A stretch of DNA of 64,000 bases from Rhodeus uyekii (lineage: Eukaryota; Chordata; Actinopteri; Cypriniformes; Acheilognathidae): contig JAWRVZ010000038.1 in NCBI GenBank assembly GCA_037043235.1, positions 1,489,501 through 1,553,500 of the forward strand. The letters are read 5' to 3'. Every line of letters begins with the position of its first letter. The stretch's first letter is position 1. The notes beneath the pieces were generated by a model that searched no databases, was not told the DNA's origin, and was given only the letters and a program-made list of their open reading frames with translations. Positions 23,754 through 34,215 of the stretch are shown here, piece by piece. The translations under genes and the position numbers were made by a program.

Positions 23754-23896
23754 TATATTTAACTGTAATAATGTAAAAATAGTGCATTGACCTTATATGC
23801 ATGATTATTGCCGAACAAATAATGGTAAAGAGGACAAGAATAAATATCAGAATTGAATTTATGGCCAATAAAATGAAGAAAGACATTTTGTGGTCC

Positions 23897-23917
23897 AAAA
23901 AAAAAAAAAAAAAAAAA
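23897..23917. repeat. Poly-A tract of 21
   Basis: Unbroken A run following TGTGGTCC. No retroposon body is recognised directly upstream, so it may be a simple homopolymer. Confidence 0.9.
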
Positions 23918-24939
23918 TCAACACTTGATTCACAACACTCATGGGCAAAAATTAAGCTATCGCTTGTTTTTCTTTTGAATATTCTGACTTGGTTGCTGAT
24001 TAGGGATGTATTTTACTGGAGTGGGAGGATGATTTGAGGAGAAAAAAAATCTGCATCTGCAAAAAACCAAAATGTCTTGTCGTTTATTTTAAGCATCTCC
24101 CTTTGAAGCAGATCCTTCACCAGCCTTGAACAAAACAAATGGAGTGACAGTCGTTATCGACAAAACTAACGCTAAAAATGCTGTGATTAAATTTCAAGAT
24201 CAATTATTAAAAACTAGAAGCATATTGAACCTGATGCCAAAAATATAAGAAAAATGCAATTGGATGCCAATGCAAGCTTACCAGAAAACCGTTTGAATGA
24301 AGATTATATCATTAATAAAGATTTTAGATTGTCCACACAGTGTTCAGTCTTTCAGCATGTTTTTTTAGTCAGCATTTCTGCAGACTCAACTAGCCTTTGT
24401 CTTTATGTCACTTTCATCTGCATTAAAATCCAAATAGTAAAAAAGATGATGTTCCATATGAAGCAGAAATGAAACAGTTCTTTTGTGAAAGAGATTTTCC
24501 ATAACGCATTTCCATAACATTGTAGTGCTTTTCAGCGCTGGCTCTTCACATCCGCAGATGAATTCATGCGCTCTTGGTGGGTCTGCAGACGGGAACAGAG
24601 TCACTTAAAAGCTCTTGACTGACAAGACTGAAGCGTACGCGTTTATGACCAGAGGCGGCAGCAAAACCACGGTTTTTTTCTGTTGACTGCACAAAGGTGT
24701 GTACAACTTAATAGCTCGATAGAGATGATTGTGTCTGACAGACTGTTAGTCTAAGTGCACAAGCAGTTAGCAACGTCAAATTTAAGAAAAGACACTAATA
24801 GCAATTCCTGCTAAAGAAATATCTGCTCTTGATGATGAATATGACAATTTAGTTAAAGATTTTCAGCGCTGCATGTCACCCTGCAATAAAGCAACTCTTT
24901 GTAAAGTAAATAAACACAGATAAGCAAATTTGACTTGTT
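23918..24939. other. Unassigned sequence
   Basis: Short frames only (for example 24386-24604 minus). No domain and no known repeat. Confidence 0.35.
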
Positions 24940-24970
24940 TGTGTGTGTGTGTGTGTGTGTATGTGTGTGT
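24940..24970. repeat. GT dinucleotide microsatellite
   Basis: GT run with one AT interruption. Confidence 0.9.
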
Positions 24971-25644
24971 AAAGCTGAAAACGGGACTCATCAGAGCAGT
25001 TCAGAATCAGGCAGATCCATCTTTGAGAATGACGTAAAAAGTTTTACTGAAAGAAATCTTGCTTGACAATGTTCCTCAACTCAAAGGATGTCTTTATATA
25101 TAGATATCTATAGACATCCTTTGATATATGTATGTACGTGTGTGTGTGATTGCATAGATTGGTTGGAGCAATGCACATTTGAAGTGTTTTGCAGCCGAGG
25201 GAGGTTCTAAATTTTAGTCAAAGTAAGAAAGTGAAAAACCCACCAAAGCCACATACAGGAAAAATTGTGTTTAACACTGTAGCTGTGGCCAGACCGCGGC
25301 TGTTCTGCCAGTCCTATTCCCATTCAGCTCAAATAATCAGGTACCACCATTCAGCACTAATCAGGCCTTTTCAGGTACTAATCAGTTCAGTATTAAGGTC
25401 CTTTAAATGCCCATCATGGTCATACAAAAGCATTTAAATGGACTTCGAGGTGCTCCGTAAGCACACTGGAATATCCATTCATGCCAGCTGCAGACTCTGC
25501 AAATTTAACTGCAATAATCCTCCATTGCATGACCTGACAATAATATTCCAATACGAATACCAAGAACGAGGATTTTTTCAACACACTCAAGGACAGAGTA
25601 TTTTGTGAGGTAAGCTGAACAAGAAAAACACTGCAGTGAATTTT
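24971..25644. other. Unassigned, contains a 13-bp-arm hairpin at 25081-25124
   Basis: TCAAAGGATGTCT and AGACATCCTTTGA are exact inverted copies around an AT-rich centre that is itself palindromic (TATAGATATCTATA). An 82-codon plus frame at 25189-25437 shows nothing recognisable. Confidence 0.4.
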
Positions 25645-25775
25645 TATACAATCTCAGAAAAAAGGGTACAAAAGCTGTCACTGGGTACTAATATGTACAC
25701 TTCAGCTACAAAAGCGGACCTTTTGAAAAGGTACTGCCCCATTGGCAGCTTTTGTACCTTTTTTTCTGAAAATGT
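25645..25775. repeat. Foldback MITE (TCAGAAAAAAGGTACAAAAGC ends)
   Basis: The left arm TCAGAAAAAAGGGTACAAAA, then GCTGTCACTGGGTAC, and the right arm read in reverse complement (TCAGAAAAAAAGGTACAAAA, then GCTGCCAATGGGGCAGTAC) are inverted copies. I recognise this as a small fish repeat family that forms a hairpin. No coding content. Confidence 0.65.
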
Positions 25776-26235
25776 ATTCGTCTAAATCTTTCATGCCAGG
25801 CCTAGAAGAATTAATCTTTTCCACTGCGACCCGAAAGGTCAGTTTATGAAAAGAGGGCAGGAGTGCTGAACTGAGACAACTGCTCATGGAATTTGATTAT
25901 GGAATGTAATCAATTTTCTCACTGCTTTTATCTTGCCAAAAATGTGCCATTTCTCCAATAGACCACATCAGAGTTTCATGCAGGTTTTTGCTTGTGCAGT
26001 GACAAAACCATTTTCCCCCAACAAACTCTGAAACTGCTATGTATCTTTAACAACGCTATTATTTATACAATCCATTAGTAATTAGAGTGATTTAATGACC
26101 TTACAAAGATGATTTTTTGCGTTTCAATGCCTCTGCAGGCTACATCAATGCAACAGTACTTGGCAATAAGTGACTGTATTTATGCGTTATTCACAAATAG
26201 TACACATCTCTACTATATAGAACTGATTCAATGTG
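25776..26235. other. Unassigned sequence
   Basis: No gene or repeat recognised between the foldback element and the SINE tail. Confidence 0.35.
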
Positions 26236-26302
26236 TTCCTTGAATGCAATGCAAGTCGCTTTGGGTAAAAGCGTCTGCCAAATGCATAAATGTAAATGTA
26301 TA
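26236..26302 (+). repeat. SINE tail
   Basis: CTTGAATGCAATGCAAGTCG, CTTTGGGTAAAAGCGTCTGC and AAATGTAAATGTA match the tail of the tRNA-derived SINE. The tRNA-like head is missing (5-prime truncation). Confidence 0.7.
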
Positions 26303-26659
26303 TAGTGGGTGAAAACAATATGTTACAAAAGTAGTACAGTAATACCTCGGTTTACGAGTTTAATCCGGTCCAAGAGCGAGCTCGTAAACCAAAATGCTCG
26401 TACACCAAAACAAGTTTCCCCATTAGAATGCACTAAAAATCAATTAATTCGTTCCACACGACCATAAATGCCTATTTTAAATATTTTTTGGGTTTTACCA
26501 TATTAATTACAGTTAAAATTATAACCATTAAGATCTCATATAAATACTAATTAATAATTGACGATTAAACTATAAAAATACGTGACAATTTACTGTAATG
26601 CACTTCAGGTTTGAGCAGCCTGCATGGAGGAGATGAGAGGAGGGAGGAGGGGGGAGCGG

Positions 26660-26882
26660 GCAAAGCAAGGATTCAAGTGCAAATGAGTGAATTTATTATA
26701 ATAGTGTAGAAAACAAACGAAGTGATAATCCAGAGGTGTATCACACATGGGAGCCGCGGCCGCGGCTCCAGCGTGCGTTTGTTCGATGAATGAACGCGCG
26801 CTGGAGCCGCGAACGAAGAACTGGACAAGAGAAGAGTGGAGAGAAGTGAACTAAATAGGCAGATGATATGAGAACGAGGTGT

Positions 26883-26928
<46 letters not shown>

Positions 26929-26960
26929 GGCAGAGCTAGACAATGAATTCATGAACTGTG
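26660..26960. other. Insert in the Tigger-like element with palindromes and a TC microsatellite
   Basis: A 20-bp perfect palindrome, GGAGCCGCGGCCGCGGCTCC, lies at 26750-26769. Its right half starts a longer hairpin with 26792-26811 (arms CGCGGCTCCAGCG and CGCTGGAGCCGCG). A TC run (26886-26917) passes into a CA run. GC-rich composition contrasts with both flanks. Origin unknown. Confidence 0.5.
26886..26917. repeat. TC dinucleotide microsatellite
   Basis: TC run continuing into CACACACACA. Confidence 0.9.
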
Positions 26961-27544
26961 ACAGTTACTTCTTAGAGGTACTGTACGTGTATATTTCACT
27001 ACGTGAACAATAGCGTTCACAATTAATTAATGTTACAACAGGAGGTAAAACTGATGTAAATCACTTATAAAAGTATGCACTGTGGTGAATGATGCAGCCA
27101 AACCAAGCGACGCTGAGAGAATGAGTGAGTTAAGGGGTGATGAAGGGGTTGGAACCCCGTGACTGTGTTATGAGAGGCTGTCATTAGGATATTTCCAGTA
27201 AAAATGTGCAGACCATGCTGAGCTTCCACACAAAACATGCACGTGGGTGTGGGTAACATTTTTCTCGTACACCGATACATTGCTCAATCACTGTATGTCC
27301 AAATTCTCAGGACTCATATAAGAGTACACAAAACGTACCTGGATGACCTACTGTACTACTTCTGGCCAGATTCTGATGTGTGCCTACGATGGACAATTTA
27401 CTATCCCACGAGGCCACGGGAGAGGATTTATCAATGGCAGTGAAGGGACGCAAGTAGGTCACATGATAATGTAAACATGTAGGACATAGTACGTCTAGTT
27501 TACATTCATACCACACACACATTCATACTGTATGCTTTTTTAGC

Positions 27545-27875
27545 GCCCACAAAGTAAATACATATTTTGGTGAGCAGGGCGGGGCTGACGGACATGAGAG
27601 CGTCACAAGAGCCGGTGGCGGGATTGATAATGCGCCGCACCGGCCTCGTATCTCCCGGAGGAGCGGAAGCGTAAAAGGAGGAGTGATGACAGTGAAGGAC
27701 GAGAGAGGACCAGACTGGATTTATGTTGTGTTTTGTGCTTGAGTGGACAGCAGTCGTCCATGAGGGACTGCCACCATTACTTTTATTTTGTATTTATTTA
27801 ATTTCAAATTAAAGGTTTGTTGAACGTTCGGTTCCCGCCTCCATCCTTCCTGAGTTATGAACTGTGTTACACGTA
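27545..27875 (+). mobile_element. LTR-like or other retroelement 3-prime end (uncertain)
   Basis: A GC-rich block with CGTATCTCCCGGAGGAGCGG and CAGTCGTCCATGAGGGACTG ends in ATTAAAGGTTTGTTGAACGT, then CCTCCATCCTTCCTGAGTTA and CTGTGTTACACG. An ATTAAA signal shortly before a pyrimidine-rich stretch and a TGTTACA-type end is how many fish LTRs finish. I cannot find the TG start or a target duplication. It could instead be a non-LTR or chimaeric repeat. Confidence 0.4.
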
Positions 27876-28904
27876 TATAATATAAAAATATAAAAAATAT
27901 TTTATTTTAATATTTTAAATATGAGAAAAGAGTAAACACTAAACTTGGTTAATGTATTTATCTGACAAATTTACTTGACAGAACAATGACAAACTACAGA
28001 TTTTATTTTTTGCTAGGCCCAAAAAAAATTGTTCATAGAATTCGGCATGTTTCATTGTGTTATCACACATAAAACAATTGACTCTTAGCACAACTATGCA
28101 AATATTCGCACTTTTCTACATATATTTAAATAAAGGCTAAATATCACTTTAAATTAATTAAGTATTCATTTATTTAAATTAATGCAGCAGACTGTAAATA
28201 GGGCAAAAAGCAAGTAAACCCACAAAGTGGCAGTATCTAAGTGAACCCACAGCGATCAAATGTCTCTGCCCTGCAATGATTTTCTATTCAGTCACATTGT
28301 TCTTCGTTAGCAAAGGGGAAAAGCTTAGTATCATGACTGTGCCGTTGATTCAAAGGCCTTTGTGGAGTCTAATTGATTAAGGAGAGCTGTGCAGTGCCCG
28401 TAAGACCCTCAGTTATTCACGCTATCTGTTATTGACTGTTCTCAAGAGCTTTACCACACCACCCTAATTGCCTGGAAGAGACGGTCAATTCCTTTAAGTG
28501 CCAAGACAGAAGAAAAACACAAACAATGCATCACTTCCTGGGAGTCTTTCACTTCCCTCGGTTTCTGCCGTCCTCTTGTCTTTCTGAGATTTGTTCTTGC
28601 AGTCATGGAAGCCACTGGGGAGAAACGTGTATCAGACAGACAGAGACATTCATTAGATGTATCTGTGGCCCCTGACTCCCTGAAACCCGCAGGGCCTGGA
28701 GAACACACTGCAATTCCTGAATTACAACCTAAGTACCCATAGACGTGCACATTTCTGAGATAATCTAGGACCTCAGACATTGTCAGCAAAAAATGGTGTA
28801 GTTCAGGCTAAAGTCACAATTTATAACAGTTAAGGCTGGATGGTGTGACAGTATATATGTACTTTAGAAATGTTGCAATACAATAATGTTACATATATGT
28901 GCTA
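27876..28904. other. Unassigned; candidate conserved non-coding block at about 28250-28780
   Basis: The first part is AT-rich. From about 28250 the sequence is balanced, non-repetitive and rich in factor-like motifs, including TTGATTCAAAGGCCTTTGTG (a TCF/LEF or SOX-like core), TCTAATTGATTAAG and ACAAACAATG. The 112-codon minus frame (28451-28789) shows no domain. Conservation cannot be tested here. Confidence 0.25.
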
Positions 28905-29111
28905 CAGTGTTGCCAGATTGGACTGACGATTTCCAGCCCAACTACAGCATAAAACCTGCCCATTTAAGCTTGTATTAATGGAATTTATATGCATTTATAT
29001 ATGAAATTTGGGCGGGTTTTCATTCAAAAACCAGCCCAATTTTTATCGACTAGCCCAATGCATTTTTTTCCGGTCAGACGTGACCAAAAGGAGCCCAATC
29101 TGGCAACGCTG
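28905..29111. mobile_element. hAT-like MITE with perfect 8-bp target duplication
   Basis: The left end CAGTGTTGCCAGATTGG and the reverse complement of the right end, CAGCGTTGCCAGATTGG, differ at one of 17 bases. Both are flanked by ATGTGCTA (28897-28904 and 29112-29119), an exact 8-bp duplication as made by hAT transposases. The 207-bp interior contains AGCCCAA-type motifs in both orientations and no coding frame. Confidence 0.88.
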
Positions 29112-29444
29112 ATGTGCTATCAATAGGCAGAACTGGTTAATATTGCTTATGTGAGAAGAACGCAACAAACAGAATAATGCGGAAATGCATTGAATTCATC
29201 TATAATTTAAACATAGATTAATCTTTAATGACAGACAGCAGGTTTAGGCTGCTGTCACTTTCAGATCTGCACATGACACGTCTCTGACACACATCTCATT
29301 TTCACACAACTCTTCATTAGTGTCATTTAAGACTTTATTTAACTTATTTACGACTCTGCTTACATTTTGTCGCACTTTTGTATTTTTGTCCGTTCAAGCT
29401 CAAAAGTCAAGGAAGTCGGTGAAGAAGAGCGTGATATCATTCAA

Positions 29445-29516
29445 TGAATGATAGCGTGATCATGTACTATAGGCAGAATCGATTTTGGCTACAGTACATG
29501 ATCATGCTATCATTCA
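29445..29516. repeat. Imperfect palindrome, 24-bp arms
   Basis: The left arm TGAATGATAGCGTGATCATG plus TACT pairs with the right arm ending CATGCTATCATTCA with one mismatch across a 24-base loop. The function is unknown; it could be part of a foldback element. Confidence 0.8.
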
Positions 29517-29574
29517 TTCAACTGCTATTAAACCATTTCAGTGTGATAAGATGCAAAAATATAACTGTAAGTGT

Positions 29575-29710
29575 AACTTTACCTTTAGCTGATTTGATTT
29601 TGTAATATTTGTGTTGTTTTATTATTCTAATATATATCTAATCTATCTTTATTATTATTATAATAAAACAACACAAATATTACAAAATCAAATCAGTTAA
29701 AGTTAAAGTT
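29575..29710. repeat. Imperfect palindrome, about 49-bp arms
   Basis: The left arm begins AACTTTACCTTTAGCTGATT and the reverse complement of the right arm begins AACTTTAACTTTAACTGATT. They then share TGATTTTGTAATATTTGTGT and TGTTTTATT, with about two mismatches in 49. The loop is AT-rich. It lies only about 60 bases from the palindrome at 29445-29516. Confidence 0.8.
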
Positions 29711-30640
29711 GTGGGAGTCAATTGTGGGTAATTTGGAATGAATGGGGGAAAGTCACATGAGAGGAGGCAAAGATCACGGTATGATTCGCATTGATTGGAC
29801 ATTATTGGATATGGTTGGATATGACTGGAAATGATTGAATATGATTGGTTCCTGTTATAAATGCTGGGCTTTTGTATTTGTGTGTGAATGAGTCTGAATG
29901 AACAAAATGATGTGTTTCATGGGAAGACCTAACGAACAACTCATAGTTAGATATATAACCACTTTATTATTAAATACTGATAACATAATGACATAATGAA
30001 TCACCTTGGTGTAATCTATGACTGAGCTGTATAACTGATTAAAATAGTTTGACTATTAAAAAGAAAAGCTGAACATTAGTTCACAGATAAAATATATTGT
30101 TTAAATTGTCTACATTTTGTAATAAATGTAAAAAGCTTAAAAAACTAACTTGAAGAAATGCATACTCTGTTTTAATGAATAGAACATTAATTCTACATTA
30201 TACAAAGTTGTACATTTATAAAATATAAATGTATTTGGTTTCTCTGTTTTATGTAATGTTTAACCAGGAAGATGTGCAAATGAGACATGAATTTGATTTA
30301 CATATTTCACATTCTCTGGATTATTCAAACAATAAAAAGCATTACCACATGGCTAGAGATTATAATGTTGAGATCGCATGACCAAAGAGCTCACTTTATC
30401 ATGTTACCACTGTCGTTGAATTTATATATTAATACATACAAACATATTTAATAAATAAAAATTAATCTCCAGACAAAAATTACTTTGTTACCAAAACCAT
30501 TCCTTCTTTTGCTCCATAACTTCCTGACTACAAACTCATTACCATTACAGTCTACCACTACTAATTTATGACATTCTGCAAAGTTTCATCAGCAATCCAT
30601 AGCTAGATTGAAACGAAAATAAAATGTTTATTTAAAAAGC
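29711..30640. other. Unassigned AT-rich sequence with GATTGGATAT-like repeats
   Basis: Around 29785-29850 the words TGATTGGACA, ATTGGATATGG, TTGGATATGAC and TGATTGAATATG recur with about 10-base spacing. The remainder is AT-rich without recognised features. Confidence 0.35.
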
Positions 30641-31090
30641 TCATTAAATCAGAGTTTTGTAAGTCATCCCAATTACAAAGGAGTTAGCTCGTTACGCTTG
30701 CTCTGGTTATTGTTGATCTATTTATTAGATCCTGAAAAAGCTCTGCCACATGCGCTGGGGATAAATGAGTCTGCATGCTGTTGCCACTACTGACAGAGGC
30801 TATTTGCATAGCATATTCATTCTCTGATGCGGACATTTTTGACAGGGCTATTTGTGTCCCTTTCACATTGAGGCTCATACATATAATTACTTATTTGTGC
30901 AGCCTGACGCCTTGTTATTAACTGCATCGGCTGCAGGGGAAGCACTTTCAACTGGAGTGCGATAGAAGTGGAAAGGCCAACAAAATGGACCAAAGTTTTG
31001 CCTTTTTCTTGTCTTTCTTCTCCCTCTCTCTGTGGATGTTTAGATGGTCTTTACAGCGAAAAGTCCAGTCCATTTCTGTCACACAGTGTA
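30641..31090. promoter_or_regulatory. Candidate conserved non-coding element
   Basis: This is a balanced-composition, non-repetitive block in AT-rich surroundings. It carries GGCTATTTGCATAGC (octamer/POU-like), TGGTTATTGTTGATC (SOX-like), CATATAATTACTTATTT (homeodomain-like) and GCTGCAGGGG. The short minus frame 30684-30878 has no domain. The appearance matches developmental enhancer sequence, but motif content alone is weak evidence. Confidence 0.22.
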
Positions 31091-32649
31091 AATCAGGACA
31101 AATACGGAAAGTTTTGAAAAAGCCGCTGTTTAGTTTCTGCTGAAATGGAAAGATCTTCCAGTGGCTCAGCTGCCAAGAAAAGTATTAATATGTCAACATA
31201 ATATGCAATACCAAAACATGTTATGGTTATTAGTATTCTAGTAGTGTAAGACCGAGTGACTAGACACTGTTCGGATGTTCTGACTGCATCCGCATGATTT
31301 ATTGTTATGCACGTGCTCGCAATAAAAACAACGAGCACTCGTGCGCATGCAATGCAAGCCAAAAGCGAGGAGTTCCAAGTGAATTTGAGGAGCGTTTCAT
31401 GACCTTCCAGCAGTCTATGGAGAAAGGAACGATCAGCCAGCCAGCGATCTGACCCAAATATATTGGGGAAAACATGAGTCCAGCATCCCTCTTTCCCCAT
31501 CTGCCGTTTAAAGGTTCAATTGCTCACTTTGATTTATATGTGCTGTCCTGCTGCGCGGCATGCAAACCACTACATGCACCAGTGATAGTCTGGTCAGTCG
31601 GACCCGGGGTCAAAACAAATGAGCGCGATGCACACAAACACGTGACAAACACCTTTGCACACTCACACGAAAATAAACTCATCAATCCACAATTTGTCAC
31701 TGTCTCCCAAACAATGGTTTTCCAAATTAGACCGCAGTCAAGTCATAATGAGCAACATTTTTCTAAGTGAAGCATGGTACCGCATGTTACACTTTTTCTG
31801 AACTTTGAGAAGCATTTGTTAGAGCTCTTGATAATTAGGTCATGGCAGGGCAGCAACTAAAAGCAGGTGGAATATTTCTTTATGGATCTTAACATGCAAC
31901 CTACCGCTTTGAGGCCAATTAAGAGCCAACACAAATTATAAAATGTAGGTAATGAGGAAGTAGGGATGAAACTCAAAGCTGTGATGTTTGGGAGTGTGCA
32001 TGTGTGTGCAAATGCATATTTGGTGTGTTTCAGGGGGCGGGAGCAAAATCGTATCTTTGATGTTTATGCATAGCAGTTTTTTAAACAAGCTTAGCAAAGC
32101 ACCCTATGTCCCTTATTATGTTTTCCAGAGAAACCAGTCATAACACAAGCCATGAGAAACTGCAGGCCCAGGCCTTCTTGGGCCCAGCTTTGCATTGCTG
32201 ACATTTTTACGATGTTACTGCTCTATTCCTCTGTCAAGTTCCCACATGCAGTCGTTGCATGTATACAAGTCCACTCCACATCTACACAGAAAACATTACA
32301 TAAGTCGTAATCACCTGTGAGGATTGCAGCAAGACTCAACTTGATATGTTTGACCCACTGCTTTCAAATGTCTCTAGAAAACTAAGCTAATTGCCCTCTA
32401 CATTTTCAACTGACAGCAGTAGCAAACGTCAAAACACACATGTGGGCATTCCACTGAAATGTGAAATGCTTTTGGGCTCTAAATAGGAATTTGTCTGATG
32501 GCAGACAAAATAAATGACAATACATTCATATGAAGTATGAATGAATGTACATTAAGTCAATAAAGACATTGCAAGCAAACAAACAAACAACAATTTAATG
32601 CTAGAGCCAAATATGGTTATTTAGGTCAGTCAAGTGCAAAACACCAACG
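31091..32649. other. Unassigned; includes a 135-codon minus open frame
   Basis: The minus frame 31093-31500 is open for 135 codons. Its predicted product (starting MGKEGCWTHVFPNIFG) has one hydrophobic segment (ILITITCFGIAYYVDILILF) near residue 90 but no domain I know, and no splice or polyadenylation context. It is probably a chance frame. The rest of the block has no repeat I recognise. Confidence 0.25.
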
Positions 32650-34215
32650 AAGGCTTCTACACCGAAGATTAAAATGAGGATTTTCATGCAATTGTAATAG
32701 ATGCAAAGAAACACGCTCCGGTAATGAAGTAGCGTGTTGTCCATTGATGTTTCACTGAAACTTTTCTGGTTTGCTCTAAACAAGAACAATGCACTGTTAA
32801 CAAGAAGTATTGACAGTAATTGAGATCTGATAGAATTAAAAAAAGAAACTGACAATTATAGTCAATATGACACTGACAGATAGAGTTAAATATAGTAAAT
32901 CCTGCCACAACAGTGTCAACCAACAATAATACGGTAAATTGTGCATGTCATGTAATTCTATGCAGTGCGCAAACAAGGCATGTATAGATTCTTGAAGATA
33001 CGTACCATAAAAAGCTGATAATTATTTTTATGTTATAGCCAATGGAACACATGGACAATATTAAAATTATATGTTATCAACATGAATTAAAATAAAACAC
33101 AAAATCTAAAATCACAGTTGCACAATTAATATTCAGTCTCAGTATGGTACAGATTTATCAAGCATCTTTGTATAAACAATCAGTGCAGCTGCAATATATG
33201 CAAAGAACCATCAATAGTGATCAATAATTTTTTTTTTGCACCACAAAATGCATGTTTTATTACCAGAGGACACTTTTATGAACTAGATTTTCCTAGTTCT
33301 GTATGAAACAAAGTGCTATCCATTGTTAGCATGAAGTATTAGACTGTAATTGAGATGTGACAATCCAATCCAAGTCAATACTACATTTGCAGCCACTCAG
33401 AATACACAAATAACAGTTACACACACATCTGCCAAACACCAGCATACACTGTGACTGTCAAAGTTATGACTTCTATAGAATATAGATACGATTCTATAGA
33501 TACGATTAGGCTCAAGCTGATCATTTCTTTCTGGCTATAGACATAACATTTTGTTTTAATAGATATTTTGCATTTAAATCTAGGGAAATGAGCATGCACA
33601 ATGAAATATCCACAATTGTTAATCAATTTGTTACAGTAATATCATGCATCTTGAACTGTAAACAATCAGTGCAATGCAATAAATGCACAAAAATAAAATA
33701 ATAACTGATCAATAGTTCAACAAAATGCAAGTTGTAGCAGACACTTCTTTTAGCTCTGATTTGCTGTGAATATGAATTTGCATCCTAGTTCTGGACGCAA
33801 CTATGGATTATTCACAAGACGTAGTAAACAAACCATAAACGAGATCTGACTGGCAAAAGAAAGCTTGCAAACCAAGTAAGAAAGACCAAATGTAAAGCTG
33901 CCATTGAAAAGAAAAGAAAAAAGAAAAAGCTTACATCAATCAAACACTAATCTGAATATTGAAGGGGTCAAGCCCTCTATGTCTTTGCTGGTTACGGCCC
34001 CGCCTGACAACGAAATCCGTGTCAATACCACACTGGCAGCCATTCAAAGACACTCTAAAGTAGGTTTAAACAGTGCCAAAAGACCAATAATGGTTCTACA
34101 ACAATGTGAAGGTCAAATTTATGACCGACATGCAACGTGTAAACAATCACTGCGATGCAATAAATACGAAAAACATATTGAAACAATCAATAGTTGCGCA
34201 TTGTAATGGAGAAAC
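32650..34215. repeat. Diverged tandem array, period roughly 480-500 bp
   Basis: Several anchors recur at similar spacing. AACAATCAGTGC followed by AATRYATGCA and ATCAATAGT occurs at about 33175, 33659 and 34139. TCCTAGTTCTG occurs at about 33291 and 33784. AATTGAGATCTGA-like words occur at about 32819, 33350 and 33839. GCAGCCAYTCA follows TCAATACYACA at about 33378 and 34022. Spacing varies from about 480 to 650, so units carry insertions and deletions and are strongly diverged. About three units are visible. No coding content is recognised. Confidence 0.5.

Larger units (their letters stand above)
26337..27295. mobile_element. Tigger-like TACGAG-family element, interrupted and right-truncated
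   Basis: The left end after a TA reads CAGTAATACCTCGGTTTACG, and the next 300 bases follow the reverse complement of the element at 18830-19552 (AATTCGTTCCACACGACCAT, then ACCATTAAGATCTCATATAA). The match resumes at 26970 (TATTTCACTACGTGAACAAT) and fades near 27290 (CTCGTACACCGAT). The right terminal repeat is lost. About 300 bases at 26660-26960 have no counterpart in the other copy and look like an insertion, or a part lost from the other copy. No transposase frame. Confidence 0.7.

Noticed and set aside
23191..23898. Several long frames translating as Ile-Tyr or Ser-Ile-Tyr-Leu repeats
   Set aside because: They are translations of the TA and TAGA microsatellites, open only because these repeats lack stops in some frames.
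31093..31500. 135-codon minus frame with a hydrophobic segment
   Set aside because: No recognised domain, no exon signals; a single hydrophobic segment arises easily in T-rich DNA.
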